DNA from: Paratinospora sagittata
Lineage: Eukaryota; Streptophyta; Magnoliopsida; Ranunculales; Menispermaceae
DNA length: 64,000 nt
Assembly: GCA_035771175.1 (NCBI GenBank)
Contig: CM069606.1
Location: 28,167,816-28,231,815 of the forward strand
Direction of reading: 5' to 3'
A model generated the notes under the pieces. It was not told the DNA's origin, ran no database searches, and was given only the letters and a program-made list of their open reading frames with translations. Below are positions 43,741 to 54,617 of the stretch, in pieces. How positions within the stretch are numbered: the stretch's first letter is position 1; each line of letters begins with the position of its first letter. Both the position numbers and the translations under genes were made by a program.

Positions 43741-45592
43741 AAAAGGCTACGAGTCATATATATATAAACACTGTAACAAAGAAAGTCAGTACAGGAAAGG
43801 ATGTCGATGGTGTTATAGATCGCAGGATTTAGGTTAATTTATTTTGGTGTATGGAATTTATATGGGTCAGTTGAACCTTATTAATTGGTTTTCATATACT
43901 TTATTATGATTAAATGATAACATATGATATTTATAAGACTTATAGTTAATTTTACGATCTGGTGCCTTGACTTGTTTTAGTGTTGTGGTTGGTTGTATAC
44001 ACGTGTTATAAAGGTATTGTGCGGGTTATGTATGATAGGGTTACTAGTACTTGGGTTATGAGTGCTAACATGGGCAACCCACCTCTCTGGGGTTTTTAGG
44101 GAGAGGGTCATCGCAGGAAGTACCATGATATTGAGTTAAAATTTGAATTCCAATCGACCCTTTTTCATTATTAACTAAAAGATTGTCTAATCTACTATAT
44201 TAATTATCATACGCTTTAATCAAGTTCAAAATAACTTACCACTTTTTAACTTTCTTTCTTGGCATCCCTACAAATTTTTATAACTTTCCTCATTCCTAAC
44301 CTATTTTTAAGCTCAACAATTTGTTTTTTTAAAGTTTTATAACAATTTGAACTTGATCTAACAAAGTTTTACTCTAATTATGAATTACCTAACACAATCT
44401 TCCTCCTTTATCAAGGCTTAGGACCAACTATGTTTAAAGCTATCCAAATAAGATTAGCAATCGTGGTTAACAATGTGACGATAATGAGCACAACTTAGTT
44501 AATTAATTCAGTAATAGTTAGACTTCATCTTTTAAGATTAATACATCATTAATTTGTGTAGAGCATAATAAGTTGTTCATATTTTAACACACTAATATAA
44601 AGAGAATAATTGACCAGTTGACGATAATGCTTTTTGTCACCAAAATGCTCTTCAAAAAGTTTATTTTATTTTTAATTAAAAAATCTATTTTTAGTATCAA
44701 ATAAAATAAATAAATTTTGTGTACTTTACTACTTTTTACTTTTGCACATATTTCTTACATTTTGTCATAAATTAAAACGACTCAAAATACGAACCCAAAA
44801 TCATATCCACTAGCTGTTATGGTGAGTGGTTTCTAATTCTTTTCTTTGTATGTGTGTTTATGTTTTTCTTTTTCTTTTTTTTCTTTGTTGATGTAGTGAC
44901 TTGCTGCATTAGCTTAGATGTGATTTGGGTTTATATTTATGGGGTTATTTTAGTGTCTTTTATAGGCTTTTTTTTAATTTTGATTATTTTAATTTTACTC
45001 TTCTAATTTCTAACTTTTTATTTTTACGTTTAAACAACTTTAGTCATTTTAATTATATCAAGAGGCAAAGATATACATATTTCTTTTTTTATAAAAATAC
45101 TTTATATTCATTATGATCACATGTGTGTGCAGACACTGTTGTATATAGATATATGTTAGGTTTTTCATGGGCGTAAGTAGACAGAAGTAACATTCCTTAC
45201 TTGGAATGTAACCCACCCCAACTTACACGACCAGAAGAATGTCTTGGCATGCATCTCATCTTCCGCAAGACAAAAAGTCCTTAAGTTGTGCTTTTGGTGA
45301 CTTTGACATCCATTGCACGAGCTAAGACGGTTGGAAAAACGCTTATGGTGGACGGTCCCCTCCACCCCACCCCATCATGGACCTTTGTCTATGTTTAGTA
45401 TTATTTAATCCCAATTAAAAAGAGATTTTCTTTTTTTCTTTTTATTCCTTTTTGCCGTCTCTCTCTCTCTATCTCTCCTTCAACAATGGGCTATTCAACT
45501 TCACCAACAGAATACGATATGTATTCCAAATGTCCACTTTAATGGTCTTTGTCCAATTAAAAAAGGCTTCCCATTTTCTAATTGCTACTTGA
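43741..45592. other. Intergenic stretch, nothing firmly recognised
   Basis: AT-rich sequence with no convincing frame. A minus-strand 66-codon frame at 45165-45365 has no recognised content. The region has no element borders that I can support. Confidence 0.4.
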
Positions 45593-46480
45593 TAAGGGTG
45601 GCAAAAGTGGTCTGGACTCATTTGTTTGTATTTATCTGACCTTTTTTAAAATGGGTCCGGACATAATAGGTGACAAAAGCGGACCAGGTACGGACAAGAT
45701 TTTTATGTACGTTTTAAAAACAGGTCGATCTAGACATAGATAAACGAACAAATGGGTACCCGGTTATATATTATGAATAAAAATAAAATAGATTTTATTA
45801 ATTGCTTTTATTACTTATATGATAACAAATTTAAAAATCTACTCATATTTATACAAGATTCTTCAAAAATATATAGTTTGCAAGTCAGCAATATATATAT
45901 ATATGTGCAATACACATGACTTTTATTATTTATCTTTTTAAAAATTTTATTAATACTGTTATGGAAATACTTCAAATGCTTGAAAAAGTACATTTAAATG
46001 CATTTACTTTTTTTATTGTAACTTAATAATATTTGTTGCAAATTTATATAATTCATATGTACATTAAATATTATTATATGACATTAAACATATGTACAAA
46101 ATACCTTTATTTATACGATTAAATAAAGAATATAAATTTATTGATTATATTATATTTATAAGTTTTATTTTCAAAGGAGTTTTATTTGTGGTTTTAATTT
46201 TAAAGTTATATATTGCATGATTTTATCACCTCTTTATCTAATATTAAAGTTTCTAAAATATATTTTAAAAAAAATTATAAAAACCAAACAAAATCGAGCT
46301 ACTCGATTTTTTAAAACAAACGGGTACGACAAGAAAATCTTGTCCGTTGTAAAAGCGGATACAAACAAGAAAATCTTTTTCGTTTTAAAAGCGAGCCAGG
46401 TACAAACATAGGATAAGTTCGTTAATGTCAAGCGTTGTCTGCACCCGTTTTTGTCTAGATCTGCTTTTTTACCACCCCTA
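45593..46480 (+). mobile_element. hAT-like non-autonomous element (888 bp)
   Basis: It starts TAAGGGTGGCAAAAG and ends CTTTTTTACCACCCCTA, inverted-repeat ends of the TAGGGGTGG type. Subterminal GGTCCGGAC, GCGGACCAGGTAC, and on the right GCGAGCCAGGTAC words support one element. CTACTTGA before it and CTACTTGT overlapping its right end are a near-match that could be an 8-bp target duplication. There is no transposase frame. Confidence 0.65.
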
Positions 46481-46493
46481 CTTGTCACGTCAC

Positions 46494-47413
46494 AATTGGG
46501 TTGATAGTCCATGATCATGTTTTGTTGTGTTAAGAAAAGGGAATATGATAAAATAGTAATATTAGCCTTACATATTAAATTACATGATTAGCATTATCAT
46601 ACCTAAACTGAATTGATCTGATAAGTATGACTTCCTCATGTATACTTATCCAATAAAAGTTGAATTGAACACATTTATAGTTGTGGGAATGTTATTCTAA
46701 CAACTACACCTTTAAGTTTATTGGATCATTTTTAAGGATATTAGATCATTTATTACATACCTTAAGATGTGTAAAATACGAATATCCAATTAACTTAAAA
46801 GGTGTAGTTGCATTTTATTTTTTTTAGTTAGAATAACATTTTCCTATAGTTGTTTGTAAACTAGTATGAAAAAAATACTATGGAGACCATATTTCCATGG
46901 CATCCGGCTCCTTAGTATTCCTAGCACGACCCAATAGGTACCTTGATTAGTCATCGTCAAAATTGGGTTGATACTCCAGAAACAGTTTTGTTGTGTTAAG
47001 AAAAGGGAATATGATAAATTAGTAATTATATTATTATTATTATTATGATTATGATTAGCATTATCATACCTAAACTGAACTGGTCAGATAAGTATGACTT
47101 CCTTGTGTATACTTATCTAATATAAGTTGAATTGAACTTACTTATAGTTGTGGGAAATGTTATTCTAATGACAAAAATGTGTAACTACACCTTTCTGTTT
47201 ATTGAATTATTTTTTTAAGAATTTTAGATCATTTATTAAATACCTTAAGATGTGTAAAATACAAATATCCAATGAACTTAAAAGGTGTAGTTGTATTTTT
47301 TTTTTAGTTAGAATAATATCTTTCCATAGTTGTTTGTGAACTAGTATGAAAAATGCTATGGCGATCGTATTTCCATGGCATCTGGCTCCTTAGTATTCCT
47401 AGCACGACCCAAT
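46494..47413. repeat. Tandem duplication, two units of about 445 bp (offset 467)
   Basis: Unit 1 (46494-46935) and unit 2 (46961-47413) share AATTGGGTTGATA, GTTAAGAAAAGGGAATATGA, ACCTTAAGATGTGTAAAATA and CCTTAGTATTCCTAGCACGA. They differ by substitutions and small indels, so the duplication is not recent. A 25-base spacer lies between. Confidence 0.85.
46689..46846. mobile_element. Small inverted-repeat MITE inside duplicated unit 1
   Basis: AATGTTATTCTAAC and GTTAGAATAACATT are perfect inverted ends, with inner ACTACACCTTTAAGTTTATT facing ATTAACTTAAAAGGTGTAGT. The same structure, slightly changed, recurs in unit 2 (about 47158-47326), so it was present before the duplication. Confidence 0.65.
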
Positions 47414-47782
47414 TACTAACTTAATATAAATCTTGCAGGTTTTATTATAAATTGCCACTCTTAAACTAACATATATAACCTTACGTTATTAATAATAGAC
47501 TATTAATTTTGAGGGCTGCTAGTTGGACCTCACTTATAGACTATTATCACCTTAGTTACTAGCACTACCCCACCTAAGATATTAACATTATTCCTACCCA
47601 AGCCAAAAAATCAAAAAAACCCTAAACTACCATTTCCATTTCAACACCACCATCATCTTCTTCTTCCCATCATTTTCTTCTCCCTAAAACCCTAGCCCTA
47701 AAGCCCCAGTTTTCTACCATTTTCTTTTCCCTCTCTTCATTCCCCATCATTTTCTTCTCAAAACCCTAAATTTCTCATCATT
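47414..47782. other. Flank of the fold-back element
   Basis: The region contains AAACCCTAAA, AAACCCTAGCCCTAAAGCCC and repeated CATCATTTTCTTCT words, like a gene 5' region or the outer part of the fold-back element. The telomere-like AAACCCTA words are too few to call an interstitial telomere repeat. Confidence 0.4.
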
Positions 47783-48200
47783 TAAATGGTTCGTTGGTTT
47801 TTTTTTTTTGTAAAAAATTACACTTTGGTTCGGCCTTGCGTGGTTGAATCTTATACAGTAGGTTCGGCCGCACAGGGCCAAACCTCTTATTTTGCCATTT
47901 TATTTTATTTCCACCTTCTAACATGTATTTCTAGGTATTTCTTGACATTTTTTATTTGTCTACTAACATTAGGACCTAAACAAATGTCAAAAAATACCTA
48001 GAAATACATGCTAGAAGGTGGAAAACAAAAATGGAAAAATAAGAGGTTCGGTCGGGTACGATCGAACCTTAAACAAGTGCCCGAACCTACTTCATAAGGT
48101 TTGGCCCTATGTGGCTGAATCTACTGTATAAGGTTCCGCCACGCAGGGTCGAACCAAAGTGCGAATTTTTGCAAAAAAAAAAAAAAAGCCAACGAATCAT
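47783..48200. repeat. Long inverted repeat (fold-back element)
   Basis: The left arm (47783-47957) runs TTCGTTGGTTTTTT, ACTTTGGTTCGGCC, CCACCTTCTAACATG and CTAGGTATTTCTTGACA. The right arm (47980-48200) is its reverse complement with changes (TGTCAAAAAATACCTAG, CATGCTAGAAGGTGG, CGAACCAAAGTGCGAA, CCAACGAAT). The spacer is only about 20 bases, so the RNA or single strand would form a near-complete hairpin. A plausible origin is a fold-back or Mutator-like non-autonomous element. Confidence 0.8.
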
Positions 48201-48329
48201 TCGAATACACCAAATATTTCTCAAAATGGTTTAAATCTTTTAAAAGAAACCAAAAAAAAAACTTTGAATCTGTACTTACAAACAATAAAAAGTATAGATT
48301 AGATGTGCCCCATTGAGTCTGGAAATAGT

Positions 48330-49476
48330 CCAATGCGCGGACATACATTACAACATTCCATCAAACGGGGTATGACAATAAGGGATTTGTAACAGAAACG
48401 TGGCCTTAATGTACAACGCATCATTTCAAAATAAGATAAATCCATTGATAGTAAAGGAGATGGTTTAAAAGTAATATAATAAGAGTTTTACAGGCGGGTC
48501 TCAAAGAGACAAAAATAAAGGGACGTGCTCCTACAAAATAAAGTAGCCAATGCCACCAAAAGAAAAAAGCTACATCTTAGCTCCTTATTACAAAAACATA
48601 AGTCCTGACGTGAGTCGGGATTGGTAACTGCCCCTGTACAGATCGATTCTAACCCATCTTATATCCCTAAAAAGTGAAGAAACGGGGTAGCTCCATAGCT
48701 CAGTGGATCGAGCAAGATAAATGCAATGTTTACCAAAGGATAACAACAACAGTACACAAACCAAATGCATTTCAATCCACAACAATACAGTACAATCATG
48801 AAATGCAGTATCAAAGAGAAACTCCAGAAACACCACGGGTCAAGTGCTTAGTATCATCAGGTGACAACCCCCTTGAAATTACGGGACCAAGCGCAATGTA
48901 GCTACAGTTCCGGCAAGCAAGGGCTTGTCCCTTTGTCACAATGTGGTGACCCCCTTGAAATCACAGGACCGAGCGTAAGGCAGCTACATGTTTAGCAAAC
49001 AAGGGCTTGTCCTTATGCCATGGGTGGCTCTCATGGTCCATGGTCACAAAGATGCGCATGAAACAACCCCCCATCAATATATATAATCAGTATGCTCATA
49101 TGCATGAAATAATATAGCATGGTACAATGTAAGTGAGCAATGCAATGCCATGATTATCATTTAATAAAAGGTACGCAAACCTAAGCCTTCATCCCCACTT
49201 TGAGCAAAGTGTAACTTTCACAAGATTACGACGATTTGGCGTTACGACGACTTCAGAGACTCACAGCTCAATTGGCTTAGTGGGTTGGAAGTGGTGGAGG
49301 GGCCCTCGATTTACAAAAAATCTGAAAGAAGCACATGCTCTTTTTGGCACGTCCATTCCAGGCGTATGTTTTCGTTGAGACCTTTCCGGGATTTTCGGGA
49401 TAGTGTTCGGGTGTTTTCGTGCACATGTTTTCTACGTTATTTGGATTAAAATGGTTCATTTTTCAGGGGTGTTACA
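48330..49476 (-). mobile_element. 3' LTR of a minus-strand Gypsy element (Gypsy-B)
   Basis: On the minus strand the LTR starts at 49476 with TGTAACACCCCTGAAAAATG, directly after a polypurine tract. The left border is approximate, because no matching LTR or duplication was found. It includes a tandem 84-bp repeat. The orientation agrees with the chromodomain and RT fragments further right. Confidence 0.65.
48861..49025. repeat. Two tandem 84-bp units inside the Gypsy-B LTR
   Basis: Units beginning GTGACAACCCCCTTGAAAT and GTGACCCCCTTGAAATCAC share GGGACCAAGCG/GGACCGAGCG and CAAGGGCTTGTCC. They are diverged by about one base in six by eye. Confidence 0.75.
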
Positions 49477-49490
49477 TTCTATCCCCCTTA
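49477..49490 (-). other. Polypurine tract of Gypsy-B
   Basis: The minus strand reads TTAAGGGGGATAGAA immediately before TGTAACACC. This is the usual site for plus-strand priming next to a 3' LTR. Confidence 0.65.
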
Positions 49491-49798
49491 AAGAATTTTC
49501 TTCCTCGAAATTTGATTAAGGTGGTAGTTCATAAAAATATACAAGAAAACAATAGGTACCTTGATTAGTCATCGTCAGAAGAGATTAGTATGAACATATA
49601 TGAGTTATCCTCAACTCTTGTAAGGTTGTTGGTCATGCGTTAGTCAGGGGAATTCTGCGGGCCACAAACGTCGTTGTGCCTGGTGGAGGCTCCTGAGTGA
49701 GCCGGAGTTGGAGAGTGGAAGGACTCAGATTCTTCGTGAGAGTGGTCTAATAGCTCTGGCAGGGAAGGGGGAGTAGGAGGTCGTCTGGCTAGGCGGTG
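49491..49798 (-). pseudogene. Gypsy-B region between chromodomain and 3' LTR
   Basis: Minus-strand text includes ARRPPTPPSLPELLDHSHEE and SFHSPTPAHSGAST, a Pro/Ser/Glu-rich stretch. By position it is the tail behind the chromodomain of a chromovirus. The identification depends on its neighbours rather than on a domain. Confidence 0.4.
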
Positions 49799-49803
49799 AT
49801 AAG

Positions 49804-51485
49804 TGTTGGCCCAAATAATATTCCAAGAAGGGGGGTAAATTGGACTATAACATATTTTCTAAACCTTCAACAAATTAAATTGGAAAGAAAAAAATACAAA
49901 TTAAAAGTGCAAGAAATAAACAATAGACACAACGATTTATAGTGGTTCGGGACCAAACATCTACCTCCACTTCCTGATCTCCCAGATTAGGATTTCCCAA
50001 ACTCATTAACTTGATTCAACTTACTAGATGTGGATCAAACCGTTACACTTGATTCATTTGCGGGTGTGAATCATACCGTTACACTTGGTTCAACTTACGG
50101 GGGTGAATCCAACCGTAACCTCTCGATTCACTTGCAGGTGTGAATCGAACTGTTACAAGACCTTAAAGATTTCCTATATGGAATCTTCCCCAATTAGCAA
50201 CCTAGCTAATGTACACTTCCAATTTTACAAAAGTATAAAGTGAAGCTTACAAATTGGAAATGAATACCTCCTTTGAATAATAAGCCAATGATGATGAAAA
50301 TGAAGTGCAAACTCTAATGGAGGTTCCTTTGTTCAAAATCTTGACTGTATAATTGATGTAGATGAAGTGCACAAGTCTAAGACCTTTGGAACTTTGAAAT
50401 CTCTTAAAAGTGATCTCTTAAAGAGATAAGTGTGAGCAAAGAGATTTCCAGCAAAAGATTGAAGAGAAAAACTTGCAAGATGTAGAACTCTTTTGATCTC
50501 TCTCGAAAACACAACTGAACTTGGAAAACTTGGGGAACTTTGAAAGCTTGCTCTGATTTGAAGAATGGAAAAACACCACAATGCACATGCTCTCTTAGAT
50601 TTTGCAAAAGTTGTTTCAAATGAGCAAAGACATGTATTTATATAATTTTAGCAGTTGAAAAAGTAGGAAACGCATTCGTCCATAAGGGACCTCGTTTCTT
50701 TTCATTGGATGCCTTAAAATTACTCTCGGGAATTCATTAAGAAACGCGTTTCCTCCAAGAGAAACGGGTTTTTGTGTGAATTTTCAGAAATGCCCAAAAA
50801 AGCAGGAAACACGTTTCTAATGAGGGAAACACGTTTCTGTGCAATTCCAGAGGCACCGATTTCAAGAAACTTTAAGAAGTGCATTTCTCTAAAGAAAACA
50901 TGTTTTTGTGTCCATCAATAGATTTTCATCCTTCTGAAAATTTTAGGAAACAAGTTTCTTTAAACATAAACATGTTTTTGTGTCATTTGATAAAAAAACA
51001 ATTTTTGGCCTTAAAGGAAATGCGTTTTTGTTTTCACAGAAACAAGTTTTTGATTTTTCAAGATTTTTCTAAGTCCACAATATGATTTCTTGAAAAACTA
51101 AGTTCAAATACACTTGAAAACATTGAATTATGATCAAAGTGAAGTTCATGCAAGTGTTTAAATCAAATTTGATGAAAGTTAAAAGTTCGACTACCTTGAA
51201 AGCAAGTTTAATCATTCAAAAACTTGTGATTTTAAAATATGATGCATGCATGCAAGTGCTTGGCTTATTAATCTAAGGAGTATTCTACAGCGCTAGAGAA
51301 TCTAAGCAACTACATTACATTGATATGATCTTGATTGTTCGGTTGCTTCGATTCTTTAAGCTTTGACTTTGACTTTTTTGTTGACTTTTAATGATTTGAT
51401 CAATATAAGTTGTATCAACTCAGTCAAAATGATTAGTGTCATAAAGGGATGTTGTTTGTTATCATCAAAACACTAAACACCAACA
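49804..51485. mobile_element. Solo LTR (1,682 bp), 5-bp target duplication, Copia/SIRE-like
   Basis: It starts TGTTGGCCCAAATAATATTC and ends AACACTAAACACCAACA, with ATAAG on both sides (49799-49803 and 51486-51490). The right end, read on the minus strand, is TGTTGGTGTTTAGTGTTTTG then ATGATAACAAACAACA, wording I associate with SIRE-type Copia LTRs. The interior repeats GAAACGCGTTTC and AAACACGTTTCT words many times (50670-51050). There is no internal coding region. Confidence 0.82.
50670..51060. repeat. Cluster of AAAC(G/A)(C/T)GTTTCT-like words in the solo LTR
   Basis: Short near-palindromes GAAACGCGTTTC, AAACACGTTTCT, AAACAAGTTTCT and AAACATGTTTTT recur about ten times at 20-50 base spacing. 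They look like a decayed array of one short unit, possibly an element-specific regulatory array. Confidence 0.6.
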
Positions 51486-51490
51486 ATAAG

Positions 51491-52765
51491 TAGTTTTTTA
51501 GGTGTCTTTTATGATATATTTTATGTCATTTTAGGTATATTTTATGTTAAAGTTTTATGTTATTTGATGCTAGAGTTTTGGTATAGCTAATTTCAGTTTT
51601 GCATTTTTATATGTTACTTTAGGTGAGTGTTTTGATGAGTTTAACACTTAGTTCATGATTGATTTTGTAGGTTTTGAAATGGTTTTGAAGTGATATTAAA
51701 GTGATGCACAAATGGCCAAGCAATGGTGAGAAGAAACTATGCGAAGAAATGCGAGAAAACGACGTAAACAGAACTTGGGAGCCCCGACGTCCACAATGGG
51801 CGCCCCGACGTCCTAATCTAACTAGTAGTATTTTGCCCATATCTTGGTCAATTTAACTTCGAATTGGACACGATTTTTTTCTACTTCTTCCTAAATTTAA
51901 ATACAAATTTATGAGAGGGTTTTGAATCACAATAGGGAGGAAAATTTGGAGAAAGAGGCAAATAGCGCGACGTTGGAAACAAAAGAGCGAATCTACACAT
52001 CTTGCGATTGGTTTTTCTAGTTTCTTCTTGTTTTTATTTACAATGTTCATCAATATTTTTGTGTTTTCTTTATTTCAATGATGAACTAAGTTGTTTATCT
52101 AGAAGATAGGTGGATCCTAACTAGATACTATGTTTTACATTTATTTGGATTATTATTAATAGATTTTTATAATTTATTTATATTTTTCAGTTCTTAATGT
52201 TTTTGATCTACTGGCCATAGATTGGTTGATTTTAGATCTTGGGTTCAGCACTCGAGAGAGGGAATTTGGGATTGGATTGGGGAAAATATAACCTAGAAAT
52301 ATTATAGAATCGAGAGATTTATAATATTCTTTGAAATTTTGGAAAAAATCACAAAGCGTAAAGAGTTTGTGTGGTTTTAGTTTTTATCGAGAGGTCGAAA
52401 TCAAATCATATAAATATGTTCTAACCTGGTAGTCGAAAGAAAAAGTTAGAGACTTGAGGATTTTTTACTTATAAAGTAGGAAAATAAATTAATAATATAT
52501 ATATATATATAAGACATAGTTGAAAGTTAGGTGAAGTTGAACCTCTAGAATTCATCTCTATTGATTTTTCTTTGATTTTGATTATTGGTTATTTCCTAGT
52601 TTTTATTTCATTGTTTTTAGTTAATTAATTCTCGAATTTGATCATCTAGATAAAGTTAGGGTTAGTAATTACGATAATTAGTGAGAGTTAATCGATCATT
52701 GAGGATGATAACCCGATTCTCATCGGTATAATATAACTTGACACTGTGCGCTTGCAAAAATTACG
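51491..52765. mobile_element. LTR-retrotransposon non-coding region (Gypsy, Tat-like?)
   Basis: The layout (AT-rich lead, a GC-rich GCCCCGACGTCC pair near 51781-51815, then ATGAACTAAGTTGTTTATCT at 52080 and ACTTGACACTGTGCGCTTGC at 52737) parallels 55960-56990 (GCGCCGCGGCGCC, then ATGAACTAAACCTCTTTCTA). Both appear to be the same kind of long LTR. Neither border is fixed; the solo LTR at 49804 adjoins its left side. Confidence 0.45.
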
Positions 52766-52769
52766 TATA

Positions 52770-53155
52770 GGGGGAAAGCAAGGCCCCGTATGGGCCTCAC
52801 CCTAGTGTGTAGTCCACCCCGATTGGGTGGGTTCGGTGCGTGCTAGTTAGATGGCCCAGCTTCATCTGGCGCCGGCACTGGCGGGGGGCGAGGCGTACGA
52901 AAAAAGGCAAAAGGAGACTGTGCGCCCTTGCGAAGGTTCCCTAAATGTTGTTAGTATCAACCAGATACTTTTCCTAGGGGCTTGTCTCGTTCGCTAGCCT
53001 CCCCTGGGCTGATTGGGAAAGTTCCAGCCCGTCATGCCTGGTTTGGACCCGATGCTAGAAGTTGTGCCGATGAACTATGAAGTAGGTTATGAATTGAAGT
53101 CTAAGGGCACTGCGGGCTAGGCGTGAGAGATCGAGAGCCCCAGGATGATAACTGG
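52770..53155. other. GC-rich island, possibly mitochondrial DNA
   Basis: This stretch is clearly richer in G and C than anything near it (GGCGCCGGCACTGGCGGGG, CTAGCCTCCCCTGGGCTG). It has no retroelement or nuclear gene motif that I recognise. CTGTGCGCCCTTGCGAAGG near 52920 contains GTGCG, the 5' consensus of group II introns, which would fit plant mitochondrial DNA. This is an inference only. Confidence 0.3.
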
Positions 53156-53157
53156 CT

Positions 53158-54000
53158 TTAACATGATGGGGTGGGACTCTTAGTCGGTGGATTCGAAGTT
53201 TCTTCTTCGAGACTCATGTCATGAGGGGCAAAATCTGCGGCATCATCAGAATTACGAGAATGGAGACTATGCTCCAAAGGGTCTTCATCCATAACGTCTT
53301 CATAAGAAAGGTCGTGATCATTATATGACATTTGCACAAATTTGAATAGTGGCACAAAGAACATATATGATAAAAAAAAATGAAGAAAAGATATGAAGAA
53401 ATTGATGATTTTATTGCTCATGATGATAATGAACAAGTGTAGACGAAAAGTTCTGGGTATTTTTGCTTGATTTCACTTTCCAATTCCCATGTTGCTTCTT
53501 CAACACCGTGGTGTAGCCACAAGACTTTGACAACCGGGATGCTTTTACTGCGAAGGTCCTATGTTTTGGTATCTAGGATTTGGACAGGACGCTCCTTATA
53601 CTTGTTTCCTTCCTTTATTTTGACTTGAACTAGAGGAATGACATGAGAGGGGTCATGATGGTATTTTCAGAACATTGTGACGTGGAAGACTTCATGGATG
53701 CGAGACATGGAAGGAGGTAGAAATAATTGATAGGCAGTTTCACCGATCCTTTTCACGATCTGAAAAAGGCAGATATATCTTGGGGACAACTTCCTCTTGA
53801 TGCCAAAATGTTTTATGCCCCTAATGGGTTGGACTTTGAGAAAGACAGAGTAGCCAACCTCGAATTCCAGAGGTTTTCGTTGTTGGTTTGCATAGCTCTT
53901 GTGTCTACTTTGGGCAGCTTGAAGGTGTTCCTTAGCGAGAGTAATCTTGTCTGTTGTTTCTTTGATGAGTTCTAGTCCGAGTTCTGGTTGGTCCGCCATA
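53158..54000 (-). pseudogene. Chromovirus integrase C-terminus and chromodomain fragment
   Basis: Minus-strand text from 54000: ADQPELGLELIKETTDKI, LQAAQSRHKSYANQQRKPLE, FEVGYSVFLKVQPIRG, KLSPRYICLFQIVKRIGETA and RIHEVFHVTMF, the C-terminal part of Ty3/Gypsy integrase with the GPY/F-like module (shown as KLSPRY...PF variant). After a shift: PSHVIPLVQVKIKEGNKYKE and LHHGVEEATWELESEIKQKY (53640-53440), a chromodomain whose EEATWE signature is clear. One stop lies in KT*DLR. The integrase catalytic core is missing. It probably belongs to Gypsy-B. Confidence 0.75.
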
Positions 54001-54556
54001 TGTAACGACCCAAACTCTTGTCTGACGTCATGATGGCGTGTATTGTCTGACTCTAGAAGCTTGTGTAGGTGATTGATATGTATTGTATGTGTACGATATG
54101 TATTTACCCTAGATTTATAAGATTTATGAATTAACCAAGCAATTGACCTAATGTCATGCGCATGAAAATAGTGCAAATTCAATATTCCACAATATTTTTA
54201 AGAACGGTTGATTATTTGATTGTGAATAATAGAAAGTCATTAATGCATATTATCAAGGTTGGTGATAATATCATTTTTATCATTGATACTATTATGAGTG
54301 GCTTGTTGGAGAAGCCACATTCAAATAACTTGTTGAGCAAGTTAGGACCATTACTTGTGATTTGTTGGGAAGACCAAAATTTAAGGCTTTCATTTAATAC
54401 CCAATAAATGTATGAGAAAATAACCCATGGGTAAATAGATTATATTTGTATTGGGTGGATGAGAATAGGTGATATTTGATCATATGGTGAGATATGGGTT
54501 ATAAGTCTACAAGTTGCACATGAAGAGCATCACATTAAAACATGTCTCACTCAAAC

Positions 54557-54617
<61 letters not shown>

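Noticed and set aside
47640..47770. Interstitial telomere repeat (AAACCCT)
   Set aside because: Only scattered single AAACCCTA words, no tandem array.
48688..48760. tRNA-like TAGCTCAGTGGATCGAGC, possible tRNA gene or SINE head
   Set aside because: It resembles a tRNA box A only. No box B, no cloverleaf arms and no tail were found, and it lies inside the Gypsy-B LTR.
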